Below, in pieces: positions 41,772 to 49,888 of a stretch of DNA of 64,000 nucleotides (its first letter is position 1; every line of letters starts with the position of its first letter). Position numbers and translations under genes: made by a program. Under the pieces are notes generated by a model. The model was not told the DNA's origin. It saw only the letters and a list, made by a program, of their open reading frames with translations, and made no database searches. The DNA is from JBMNGO01 sp050949885. Its GTDB lineage: Bacteria; Bacillota; Syntrophomonadia; Syntrophomonadales; Syntrophomonadaceae. Location of the stretch: the NCBI GenBank assembly GCA_050949885.1, contig JBMNGO010000001.1:124001-188000 (forward strand), read 5' to 3'.

Positions 41772-42563
41772 TTAATATAGTATTCTTCTCGCTCCAGCAT
41801 ATCTAGCTATATAATAGGAATCATCCAGCGAAGTATATATAACTCCTCCGCTGCGCGGAGAGCTGGAATGGATGAACCGGTTATCACCTACATATATCCC
41901 CACATGATCTACGATAGAACTGTTACATTTGAAAAATACCAGATCACCCGGCACAAGAGCAGCCTTATCTATATATTCCCCAATATTATATTGACCATCT
42001 GCAGTTCTGGGCAGCTGAAAGCCAAACTGTGAATAAACATACTGCACAAAACCGGAACAATCAAACCCCCCTGGCCTTGCTCCACCATAGGCATAGGGCG
42101 TGTTAAGATACTTGGCTGCTTCCTGGGTAACCTGTGCACCATCCACCCTGGATCTGGATCTGGAAGGGGTTTGATTAGCAGCAGGAATTAATAAACTATC
42201 CCCAGGCATGATGATATCACTGGTAAGGTTATTATAGCTTATTAAGCTATAATAACTGATATTATACTGTTGGGCTATTTTGATCAAGTAATCACCCGGC
42301 TCAACTATATATACAACATTGGTCTGCTTGTCTTCCGAGAAAGTCATATCGGAATGTATAATGAGTTCCTGTCCTGGAAAAATTAAGTCGGATACCAGTC
42401 CATTGATTTCCTTTAATGATTCAACAGTCGTTCCATAATGTGAAGCTATCTGGCCAAGAGTGTCACCCGCTTTTACCACATGAACACTTTCATCGGCCAT
42501 TCCTACTGATGCCATTAGGCCCCATAATATAAAGGTGACTAAGCCAAGAATTGCTTTTTTCAA
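41772..42563 (-). CDS. Secreted LysM/NlpC-P60 cell-wall hydrolase
   Basis: 263 residues. A signal peptide (1-23, cleavage after VGMA), two LysM domains (about 27-71 and 83-132) with VVKAGDTLGQIASHYGTT and IVEPGDYLIKIAQQYNIS, then an NlpC/P60 peptidase (about 148-262): Cys in FDCSGFVQY, His in DHVGIYVG and RFIHSS. It cleaves peptide stems of peptidoglycan (gamma-D-Glu type). TTG start with AGGATAAT upstream. Confidence 0.92.
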   Translation of the reverse strand: MKKAILGLVTFILWGLMASVGMADESVHVVKAGDTLGQIASHYGTTVESLKEINGLVSDLIFPGQELIIHSDMTFSEDKQTNVVYIVEPGDYLIKIAQQYNISYYSLISYNNLTSDIIMPGDSLLIPAANQTPSRSRSRVDGAQVTQEAAKYLNTPYAYGGARPGGFDCSGFVQYVYSQFGFQLPRTADGQYNIGEYIDKAALVPGDLVFFKCNSSIVDHVGIYVGDNRFIHSSSPRSGGVIYTSLDDSYYIARYAGARRILY

Positions 42564-42651
42564 TTTATTATCCTACCCTTCGGTGAAAGTCCCCATAAAT
42601 CACCATATTCTACATGCTATGGTAATTATCCTGCAAAGGGAGGGGTATTTT

Positions 42652-43488
42652 CTACTGTTTATGACATTTATAATAATCCATCAGGTGCTGCATATGTTTC
42701 TCATTAATCCCTGAGTGACCCATGCAGTTTTTCATTTCTCCATTACCTGGACCATGAAAATCACTGCCTCCTGTCACCAGCAGTTGGCGAGAATAGCTCA
42801 GTTCCAAAAAATACCTGGTTTGAGCCGGGTCATGTTCAGGATAGAAGACTTCAATTCCTTCCACTCCCATGTCAATAATGTGGTTGATATCTGCCAAGCT
42901 GCCAATCAACCCAGGATGAGCCAGGATGCTGATGCCCCCTGCCTTTTTAATCAGCTCAATAGCCTCTTCCGGGACGAATTTATATCTGGGAACATAAGCA
43001 GGTCTTCCTTTTCCCAGGTAGCGATCAAATGCCTCGGTTATGGAATTAACATAACCGTTTCTTTTTAGTGCCATGGCTATGTGAGGTCTGCCGATTACTC
43101 CTCCTGAAGCCAGTTCTTTTACCTGGTCAAGTGTAATTTTAAAGCCCATATTGATCAACTTGTCTACCATTTGTTGACCTCTAACCAGTCTTGCCTCCCG
43201 TATGTTTCTAAGTTTTTCTTCCAGCAAAGAGTAATGAGGATCAACAAAGTAACCAAGAATGTGTATTTCCATACCATTTTTTTCAGTATTTAATTCAACG
43301 CCGGGTATAAAAGTGAAGGAAAAGGAATTTAATTCGATGTATCTCCTGGCCAAATCAATTCCCCCAACAGTATCATGATCAGTGATAGCGATACCCGCTA
43401 ATCCCTGATTAATTGCAAAGTCTACTGCCTGTTCCGGGGATAAGGTTCCATCAGATACTGTTGTGTGAATATGCAAATCGTAAAACAT
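42652..43488 (-). CDS. PHP-domain phosphoesterase
   Basis: 279 residues. Metal-binding PHP motifs: DLHIHTTVSDGTLSP, AITDHDTVGG, PGVELNTEKNG, GRPHIAMAL and SILAHPGLIG, then GGSDFHGP. Matches the YciV/TrpH-type 3'-5' nucleoside phosphatase/RNase family (RNase AM or pAp phosphatase). The ATG at 43488 is chosen for the family N-terminus; a GTG four codons earlier is possible. 17 bp after the dipeptidase gene. Confidence 0.85.
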   Translation of the reverse strand: MFYDLHIHTTVSDGTLSPEQAVDFAINQGLAGIAITDHDTVGGIDLARRYIELNSFSFTFIPGVELNTEKNGMEIHILGYFVDPHYSLLEEKLRNIREARLVRGQQMVDKLINMGFKITLDQVKELASGGVIGRPHIAMALKRNGYVNSITEAFDRYLGKGRPAYVPRYKFVPEEAIELIKKAGGISILAHPGLIGSLADINHIIDMGVEGIEVFYPEHDPAQTRYFLELSYSRQLLVTGGSDFHGPGNGEMKNCMGHSGINEKHMQHLMDYYKCHKQ

Positions 43489-43505
43489 ATGGTACACCAA
43501 TAAAT

Positions 43506-44432
43506 TCAGATTACCCTGGAAATAACCCTCAATGCATTATCCCTGGTAATCATCTGTATTTCCTTTTGATTTAATCCTCTTCCTTGCAAATATTCTTCCC
43601 AACCGGCATAAGCTTCTATCCCGGGCAGCAATATATCATCAGCACCATCAAAATCAGATCCCAAAGCTACATGCTCTATTCCAATCAGATCTCCAATGTA
43701 CATAATATGATCCAGTAAATCGTCAATAGTAATTTTTCCCTCTTTTATAAAATCAGACACCTGATTTACTCCAATTACTCCTCCGTTTTGTGCCAGAGCC
43801 TTTATTTGTGAATCCGTAAGATTTCTGGGGTGAGAACAGAGAGCCCTGGCATTGGCATGAGTAACCAGAATCGGTTTCGTATAGTATTCCAAGGCCTCGA
43901 AAAAGCCTTTCTCAGCTATGTGGGAAAGATCGAGGAGAATCCCCATTTCATCCATTACCTGGACAATTTTTCTCCCCAGTTTGCTTAACCCCCCTGCTTT
44001 TTCTCCTTCCCCGATGCCGTCAGCCAATTGGTTGCGATTATTCCAGGTCAAACCCATACTCCTTAAGCCTAACTGGTATAGAATTCTCAGCAGAGCGGGA
44101 TCTTCCCCTATGGCATCCCCACCTTCCAGGTGAAGTATGCAGCCAATTCTATCCTGCCCGTTATTCTCATTTATATCAGCCATACTATTAACATGATAAA
44201 GATATAGAGAATTCCTGTTCAGCTCTTGATAGTAAAGATCTACCTGTTTTAGTATTTCCTTTAATGCTATACTAGGCTCTTTGGGCATAGTAAACAAGGC
44301 AAAAAATTGTATCATAATAGATGCTTGCATAGCACGTTTTATATCAAAATGGAGGCTATTGGTGAAGAGGGGTTCCTCTTTCTCATAAATTGCCGATATG
44401 GTATCACAGTGTAGATCAACTATTTTACTCAA
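43506..44432 (-). CDS. Membrane dipeptidase family protein (peptidase M19)
   Basis: 308 residues. Zinc amidohydrolase-type fold: LHCDTIS (metal His/Asp), LHLEGGDAIG, DLSHIAEKGF, VTHANARALC and LGSDFDGAD. Family members cleave dipeptides, often with D- or dehydro residues. TTG start with AAAGGAG upstream. The PHP gene follows; a wall-peptide salvage role beside the NlpC protein is an inference. Confidence 0.9.
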   Translation of the reverse strand: MSKIVDLHCDTISAIYEKEEPLFTNSLHFDIKRAMQASIMIQFFALFTMPKEPSIALKEILKQVDLYYQELNRNSLYLYHVNSMADINENNGQDRIGCILHLEGGDAIGEDPALLRILYQLGLRSMGLTWNNRNQLADGIGEGEKAGGLSKLGRKIVQVMDEMGILLDLSHIAEKGFFEALEYYTKPILVTHANARALCSHPRNLTDSQIKALAQNGGVIGVNQVSDFIKEGKITIDDLLDHIMYIGDLIGIEHVALGSDFDGADDILLPGIEAYAGWEEYLQGRGLNQKEIQMITRDNALRVISRVI

Positions 44433-44447
44433 GTTAAAGAACTCCTT

Positions 44448-44481
44448 TCAAACAAAACACCTGCATTCTAACTGCAGGTGT
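44448..44481 (-). terminator. Terminator after spoVS
   Basis: On the minus strand ACACCTGCA/TGCAGGTGT, a perfect 9-bp stem with a 7-nt loop, followed by TTTTGTTTG. Confidence 0.85.
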
Positions 44482-44529
44482 AACTTACAGAGGGTAAAAC
44501 CATTGATTTTACTAAAATATTTATAGATA

Positions 44530-44790
44530 TTACCTTGGTTCGATGATTAGTTTTATTGCTGTTCTTTCTTCACCATCTATTATAATATCAGTAAAAGCCG
44601 GTATACAGATTAAATCCATACCGCTTGGAGCAACAAATCCCCTGGCGATTGCAATAGCCTTTACGGCCTGATTAATAGCACCTGCCCCTATTGCTTGAAT
44701 CTCTGCAGCACCTTTTTCTCGTAGAACTCCTGCAAGGGCTCCTGCAACTGAATTTGGACTGGATTTAGCTGAAACCTTTAATACCTCCAT
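44530..44790 (-). CDS. spoVS: Stage V sporulation protein S
   Basis: 86 residues, nearly invariant in the family: VLKVSAKSSPNSVAGALAGVLREKG, QAIGAGAINQAVKAIAIARGFVAPSG, then ERTAIKLIIEPR. An Alba-fold nucleic-acid-binding protein needed in Bacillus for late spore coat steps and involved in control of septation. ATG with GGAGG about 9 nt upstream. Its promoter fits sigma-H (see 44846-44874). Confidence 0.97.
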   Translation of the reverse strand: MEVLKVSAKSSPNSVAGALAGVLREKGAAEIQAIGAGAINQAVKAIAIARGFVAPSGMDLICIPAFTDIIIDGEERTAIKLIIEPR

Positions 44791-44845
44791 TAAGAATACC
44801 TCCTTCAGAAAAATAAAAATGGATGATTAGTTGCTCTTCTACATT

Positions 44846-44874
44846 ATATTCTAACTTTAAATATTAATTCCTTC
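44846..44874 (-). promoter_or_regulatory. Sigma-H-like promoter of spoVS
   Basis: On the minus strand GAAGGAATT (44866-44874), 11-bp spacer, TTAGAATAT (44846-44854). It matches RNAGGANWW-N11/12-RNNGAATWW except for the first R of the -10. In Bacillus subtilis spoVS is sigma-H dependent. Confidence 0.6.
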
Positions 44875-44928
44875 TTTTTACAATAAATTTTGTATTAATT
44901 TCCATATAAGTTATCACAAACCGCTTTT

Positions 44929-45714
44929 TCAACTTTGAAGGAGGTAGGAAATCCTATTTATTTGTTGAACTCTGTTGGTAGTATCATCCACACTTAATAC
45001 TACTCCCTGCAACTGGCCGGCTCCTTTAGCTACATCCAGCCTGACCGGCCGTTGGGTAAGAAACTTTTCAATTACCTGTTTTTTGTTCATGCCTAGAATA
45101 GAATCAGAGGGACCCGTCATGCCCAGATCAGTAATATAAGCAGTTCCATTAGGTAGTATCCTTTCGTCAGCAGTCTGGATATGAGTATGAGTACCTAATA
45201 CCGCAGTTACCCGACCATCAAAATAATAAGCAAAAGCAAGCTTTTCTGAAGTGGCTTCAGCATGAAAATCTACAATAATTATATCTGCCTGGTTAGCCAG
45301 TCTGGAAATAATCTCTTCGCCTACCCTAAAAGGGCAATCTAATGGAGCAAGAAATACTCTCCCAGATAAGTTTATAACAGCTATTTTTTTATCAGATCCT
45401 ACAGGAAACAGATTGTAACCATTCCCGGGGCAATCACCGGGATAATTAGCCGGCCTTATCAAACTTGGTTCTCTGTCAATAAAGTTGAATATTTCTTTAT
45501 TATCCCATACGTGGTTCCCCATGGTGAGAACATTTATTCCCAAGGAAAGCAGCTCATCTAATACTTCCAAACTTAATCCTCGGCCTCCGGAAGCATTTTC
45601 TGCATTAGCAATAGTAAAAGCAATATCATATTCGCGCTTAATCTGTGGCAACATGCTGGCAATTGCTTTTCTCCCAGTTCTCCCTACAATATCTCCAATC
45701 ACTAAAATATTCAA
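44929..45714 (-). CDS. ymdB: YmdB family metallophosphoesterase
   Basis: 261 residues. Dimetal phosphodiesterase motifs: IGDIVGRTGR, NAENASGGRGL, MGNHVWDNKE, DFHAEATSEK and GTHTHIQTADE. Bacillus YmdB hydrolyses 2',3'-cyclic nucleotides and affects biofilm and nanotube formation. Located next to rny and spoVS as in Bacillus. TTG start with GGAGG 6 nt upstream. Confidence 0.96.
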   Translation of the reverse strand: MNILVIGDIVGRTGRKAIASMLPQIKREYDIAFTIANAENASGGRGLSLEVLDELLSLGINVLTMGNHVWDNKEIFNFIDREPSLIRPANYPGDCPGNGYNLFPVGSDKKIAVINLSGRVFLAPLDCPFRVGEEIISRLANQADIIIVDFHAEATSEKLAFAYYFDGRVTAVLGTHTHIQTADERILPNGTAYITDLGMTGPSDSILGMNKKQVIEKFLTQRPVRLDVAKGAGQLQGVVLSVDDTTNRVQQINRISYLLQS

Positions 45715-45729
45715 CTTAAACCTCCAAAA

Positions 45730-46227
45730 TTAATTATTGAAGACGAATACCCTCCCTTCCTCGCGGTAGGAAAAGAAATTCGTTGAACCATTATAATTTC
45801 TGTTGATCTTCCGTAATAAGTTCTTTTTTATTTTACTTTTTTCTGAATCTTTTGCCCTGGCTACGGATTCATCCATTAACAGTAATTCCGCAAATGTCTC
45901 TTTAGCAATTTGGGCAAATATCTCTATTTCCCCTTCGGTCAGGGTTTTTACATCCCGTTCAAAACATATAAAGGTAAAGCCGGAATTATGCTCATACCCA
46001 ATGTTCAGTAATTCTGGCTTATTCGCCGTTAATTGGTAATATAAGTTCTGAGCCTCTTTTAATTTAAAAATAAAGGACTCAAAGGATTTATGGTCAATTA
46101 TACTTTTTAGAGCCAGCTCAAGACTGATCCTTTCCTTGTCAGCCTGATATTTAACTGCATTTAATTCCGGATATTTTACAGATGCAGCAATAAAAATATC
46201 TAAGCCAGAATTACTTTCCATTAACAT
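45730..46227 (-). CDS. Hypothetical protein between ymdB and rny
   Basis: 165 residues, soluble, charged. A helical N-half (ISLELALKSIIDHKSFESFIFKLKEAQNLYY), then HNSGFTFICFERDVKTLTEGEIEIF with one Cys, and a Lys/Arg-rich end (KSKIKKNLLRKINRNYNGS) that could touch RNA. The ATG at 46227 has GAGGGG close by, and Met3 (46221) is better spaced. No family recognised; its place suggests a link to RNA decay, which is an inference. Confidence 0.65.
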   Translation of the reverse strand: MLMESNSGLDIFIAASVKYPELNAVKYQADKERISLELALKSIIDHKSFESFIFKLKEAQNLYYQLTANKPELLNIGYEHNSGFTFICFERDVKTLTEGEIEIFAQIAKETFAELLLMDESVARAKDSEKSKIKKNLLRKINRNYNGSTNFFSYREEGRVFVFNN

Positions 46228-46338
46228 CTTCCCCTCAAAACATTTATAATAAACTCTTCTTCAGGGAATTAGAAAGTCCTTCTGGCATAGTCCTTGTAAT
46301 AAATAACATTGCTGTTATAAAATGCAGCGGTTATTGAA

Positions 46339-47889
46339 TTACTTGGCGTATTCCACCGATCTAGTCTCCCTTATTACTACCACTTTGATCTGTCCGGGAT
46401 AGTCCAGGGTTTCTTCTACTTTCTTGGCTATTTCGCGATTAAGGTTTATGGCCTGTAAGTCGTCAACTTCATCTGGTTTTACAATAATTCGTATCTCTCT
46501 GCCGGCTTGAATAGCAAAGGATTTTTCTACTCCTTCAAAGGAGTCAGCTAAGGACTCGAGTTTCTCTAAGCGTTTAATATAAGCCTCCAGGGTCTCGCGC
46601 CTGGCACCAGGCCTGGACGCTGAAATAGCGTCAGCAGCTTGTACAAGAACTGCTTCTATGGTATATGGCTCCACATCACCATGGTGCGCTTCTATTCCAT
46701 GGATGACCTCTTTACTTTCCCGGTATTTCTTGGCCAAGTCCACTCCTATTTCCACATGGGGGCCAGTCACTTCATGATCTACAGCTTTTCCAATATCGTG
46801 GAGAAGTCCGGCTCTCTTAGCCACCATAACATCTACATCCAGCTCAGCAGCCATGATTCCTGCCAGATGGGCAACTTCTACCGAATGTTTTAAGACATTC
46901 TGTCCGTAACTGGTGCGATGTTTTAGTCTACCCAGTAACCTTATAAGTTCAGGGTGCAATTCCAGGACCCCCACCTCAAAGGCAGCCTGTTCCCCGGTTT
47001 CCCTTATCTCCTGATCAATCTCTTTCTGTGCCTTTTCCACCATCTCTTCTATTCGTGCGGGATGAATCCTCCCATCAGATACTAGGTTTTCCAGAGCCAC
47101 CCTGGCCACTTCTCTTCTGATAGGATCAAAAGATGAAAGAATTACGGCTTCGGGGGTATCATCAATTATAAGATCTACTCCTGTCAGTGTTTCAAATGTC
47201 CTTATATTTCGGCCTTCTCTCCCTATTATTCTTCCTTTCATTTCGTCATTGGGCAAAGCCACCACCGAAACGGTAGTTTCCGAAACTACATCAGCTGCAC
47301 ATTTCTGAATGGCCATAGATATAATATTTTTGGCTTTTTTACCGGCTTCTTCCTTGGCTTCAGCCTCAATATTCTTTATCATCATGGCAGTCTCCTGCCT
47401 AATTTGCTGTTCCACATTATATAGAAGCAAATCTTTGGCTTCTTCAGAGGTTAACCCAGACAGGCGTTCAAGTTCCTTAAGCTGTTGGCTTAAAACAAGC
47501 TGAAGATCTTTTTGGGTTTTTTCCATTTCCTTTTCTTTTAGCTGTAAATTATGCTCTTTTTTCTCCAGGGATTCTGTTTTCTTGTCAAGCCATTCTTCTT
47601 TTTGTATTATTCTTCTTTCCAGACGATCAAGTTCACGGCGACGTTCTCTCGCATCCTTTTCTGCCTCTTGCCTGCTGTGATGTATCTCTTCTTTGGCACT
47701 TAACAAAAGTTCTTTTTTATGTGCTTCAGCTTCTTTGAAAGCCTCCTCTAAGATCCTTTTGGCTTCCTCCTCGGCTGCACCTATGCGGCTTTCTGCAATT
47801 AGCCGACGGGCGTAATAACCTGCAGCCAACCCTACTGCCAAAGAAAAAGTGATAACAATAAAACTTACCAGTGTGTTTATCTTTTTCAC
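46339..47889 (-). CDS. rny: Ribonuclease Y
   Basis: 516 residues. An N-terminal membrane helix (about 8-27), a long coiled coil (about 35-200), a KH domain with IIGREGRNIRTFETLTGVDL, and an HD domain with LLHDIGKAVDHE. It is the membrane-bound endoribonuclease that starts mRNA decay in Firmicutes. The GTG at 47889 overlaps the ribosome site itself (GGGAG-GTG), which is odd; see findings. Followed by a hypothetical gene and ymdB. Confidence 0.95.
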   Translation of the reverse strand: MKKINTLVSFIVITFSLAVGLAAGYYARRLIAESRIGAAEEEAKRILEEAFKEAEAHKKELLLSAKEEIHHSRQEAEKDARERRRELDRLERRIIQKEEWLDKKTESLEKKEHNLQLKEKEMEKTQKDLQLVLSQQLKELERLSGLTSEEAKDLLLYNVEQQIRQETAMMIKNIEAEAKEEAGKKAKNIISMAIQKCAADVVSETTVSVVALPNDEMKGRIIGREGRNIRTFETLTGVDLIIDDTPEAVILSSFDPIRREVARVALENLVSDGRIHPARIEEMVEKAQKEIDQEIRETGEQAAFEVGVLELHPELIRLLGRLKHRTSYGQNVLKHSVEVAHLAGIMAAELDVDVMVAKRAGLLHDIGKAVDHEVTGPHVEIGVDLAKKYRESKEVIHGIEAHHGDVEPYTIEAVLVQAADAISASRPGARRETLEAYIKRLEKLESLADSFEGVEKSFAIQAGREIRIIVKPDEVDDLQAINLNREIAKKVEETLDYPGQIKVVVIRETRSVEYAK

Positions 47890-48217
47890 CTCCCTAAAAT
47901 AACACAGTACATAGAGAAAAAACCGAGCAAAAACTCGGTTTTTAATAAAGAAGTCTTCTATTATGAATTGATAATGTTACCATATCCATCAAATAAAAGT
48001 CGATCTTTCGGGTGTTAAAACCAGTAAAATACCTGACTGGCAACATAAATCAATTATAACCGGATAATGGTACCATCCATTTTCCAAACCAGACACACAC
48101 TACAAAACCCACCATTTATAAAGGACATCTATATAAAAAATCAGTAGTAGTCAGTGGTCTAATTGAAGACTTCCCAAACTGAGTCTATCTAAATTTTAGT
48201 GAGTTTGTAATTGAGTG
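47890..48217. other. 328-bp intergenic region between recA and rny
   Basis: Holds the terminator at 47918-47943 and AT-rich sequence. It must also carry the rny promoter, but I see no convincing -35/-10 pair and no small gene. Confidence 0.5.
47918..47943. terminator. Bidirectional terminator between recA and rny
   Basis: A 10-bp stem AAAAACCGAG... with its mirror CTCGGTTTTT and a 6-nt loop. T-runs are present on both strands. Since rny starts only about 30 nt away on the minus strand, it may also attenuate rny. Confidence 0.85.
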
Positions 48218-49255
48218 TCAAGCTTGATCCATGCTGTTACTTGCAACGTCTGGGGGCAATAATCTATCTTTAATCTGTTTTTCAATCAGCGAACTAAACT
48301 CGGGCCGGTTTTTTATATATTCTTTGGCGTTCTCTCTTCCCTGTCCAAGTCTTTCCCCGTCATATGAATACCATGAACCACTTTTTTGAATAATATCCAG
48401 GGAAACGGCAATATCTAATAAGTCACCCTCTTTGGAAATACCTTGTCCATACATAATATCAAATTCTACTGTTTTAAAAGGAGGAGCTACTTTGTTTTTC
48501 ACCACTTTTACCTTGGTTCGGTTTCCTATTATGGTATCCATTCCTTGCTTGATAGGATCCCCTCGCCTAACTTCTAAACGAATGGTGGCATAGAACTTTA
48601 ATGCTCGCCCACCCGTAGTGGTTTCGGGACTTCCGTATACTACCCCCACCTTTTCCCTTATCTGATTAATAAATATTGTACAGGCTCTTGATTTGCTAAT
48701 ATGAGCAGTGAGTTTTCTAAGGGCCTGGGACATCAACCGGGCCTGCAAGCCAACATGAACATCACCCATTTCGCCTTCCAGTTCGGCGCGGGGTACCAGA
48801 GCAGCGACGGAGTCAATTACCACAATATCAATAGCCCCGCTTCTTACGAGGGCTTCGGCTATTTCCAAAGCCTGTTCCCCGTTATCAGGCTGAGCTACCA
48901 GGAGGTTATGAATATCAACTCCCAATTTCCTGGCATAAAGCGGGTCCAAGGCATGCTCAGCATCAATAAAAGCGGCCATTCCACCCTCTTTTTGAGCTTG
49001 AGCAATTGCATGCAGAGCAACTGTAGTCTTTCCTGATGATTCAGGGCCAAAAATTTCAACTACCCTGCCCCGAGGGAATCCACCAACCCCAAGTGCCAGA
49101 TCAAGCGAAATACAGCCGGTAGAAATAACGTCTATGTTCATAGCCACCGCTTCACCCAATTTCATAATTGAGCCTTTTCCAAATTGCTTTTCGATGTTTT
49201 TTATCGTATTGTTTAAAGCAGCAGTTCTACCTTTAATTTCTTCCTCATTTTTCAT
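48218..49255 (-). CDS. recA: DNA recombinase A
   Basis: Strand exchange and SOS coprotease. 345 residues from the ATG at 49255 (GAGGGGGG upstream; an ATG 21 nt earlier lies in the SOS box). Walker A GPESSGKT (70-77), DAEHALDPLYARKLGV, FINQIREKVGVVYGSPETTTGGRALKFYA (the DNA-binding loops and L2), and the acidic end. Controlled by a LexA/DinR box and a sigma-A promoter. Confidence 0.98.
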   Translation of the reverse strand: MKNEEEIKGRTAALNNTIKNIEKQFGKGSIMKLGEAVAMNIDVISTGCISLDLALGVGGFPRGRVVEIFGPESSGKTTVALHAIAQAQKEGGMAAFIDAEHALDPLYARKLGVDIHNLLVAQPDNGEQALEIAEALVRSGAIDIVVIDSVAALVPRAELEGEMGDVHVGLQARLMSQALRKLTAHISKSRACTIFINQIREKVGVVYGSPETTTGGRALKFYATIRLEVRRGDPIKQGMDTIIGNRTKVKVVKNKVAPPFKTVEFDIMYGQGISKEGDLLDIAVSLDIIQKSGSWYSYDGERLGQGRENAKEYIKNRPEFSSLIEKQIKDRLLPPDVASNSMDQA

Positions 49256-49269
49256 ATTAGCCCCCCTCT

Positions 49270-49283
49270 CAAACATTTGTTCG
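49270..49283 (-). promoter_or_regulatory. LexA (DinR) SOS box of recA
   Basis: On the minus strand CGAACAAATGTTTG, against the Gram-positive consensus CGAACRNRYGTTYG, with one half-site position off. It lies just after the start point of transcription, where binding would block recA. Confidence 0.85.
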
Positions 49284-49291
49284 CTTTAATT

Positions 49292-49321
49292 ATTCTATTA
49301 TAATTATTCGAAATATGTCAA
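49292..49321 (-). promoter_or_regulatory. Sigma-A promoter of recA
   Basis: On the minus strand TTGACA (49316-49321), 18-bp spacer, TAGAAT (49292-49297). TATAAT overlaps at 49297-49302 but would leave only 13 bp. Confidence 0.7.
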
Positions 49322-49327
49322 TCTTTT

Positions 49328-49888
49328 TTATCCTTTTAGATCAAAGGTTTTGCATATATTATAGCGTGGGCCATCTGAGGTTAAACGACTTTCCATTAAA
49401 CTGAAATGTTCGATGGGGAAAAGTTCTGAATGGACTTCTGGATCCAAACGGGAGGCCCTGCTTATCAATTCGCTTAGGTTCTTCTCACTGCGAATCCTCC
49501 CCAGAGTAAAATGAAATCTATGCTCTTTTTCCGGTTCAAAACCTAAAGTTGACAGGTAAGCATCTACCCGATCCCCTAAAAAAATAGCCTTTTGTATTTC
49601 TCCGAATATTCCCAGCCAGATAACCCTGGGTCTTCTTCGGTTGGGAAAAAAGCCAATACCTTTAACCTGCAGATTAAACGGAGGGCAACACTCCCTTACC
49701 AACTTCAGCCGATTTTCAATTTTTTTATATTCTTCATTTTTTATCTCACCTAAGAATTTAAGGGTGATATGATAATTCTCGTACTCAACCCATTTAACAT
49801 CAGGCGACAGTTCGTCCATTTTTTCTCTTACCCAAAGCCCCAAATCCCTGATAAAATCAGGAACCTGAATGGCGATAAATGCTCTCAA
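49328..49888 (-). CDS. thpR: RNA 2',3'-cyclic phosphodiesterase
   Basis: About 186 residues of the 2H superfamily (old name LigT). Two H-x-T/S motifs: YHITLKFLGE and FHFTLGRIRS. It hydrolyses 2',3'-cyclic phosphate ends of RNA. The start is a TTG at 49888 with GGAGGG 8 nt upstream, giving RAFIAIQVPD; it overlaps the cinA stop as TTGA. Confidence 0.92.
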   Translation of the reverse strand: MRAFIAIQVPDFIRDLGLWVREKMDELSPDVKWVEYENYHITLKFLGEIKNEEYKKIENRLKLVRECCPPFNLQVKGIGFFPNRRRPRVIWLGIFGEIQKAIFLGDRVDAYLSTLGFEPEKEHRFHFTLGRIRSEKNLSELISRASRLDPEVHSELFPIEHFSLMESRLTSDGPRYNICKTFDLKG

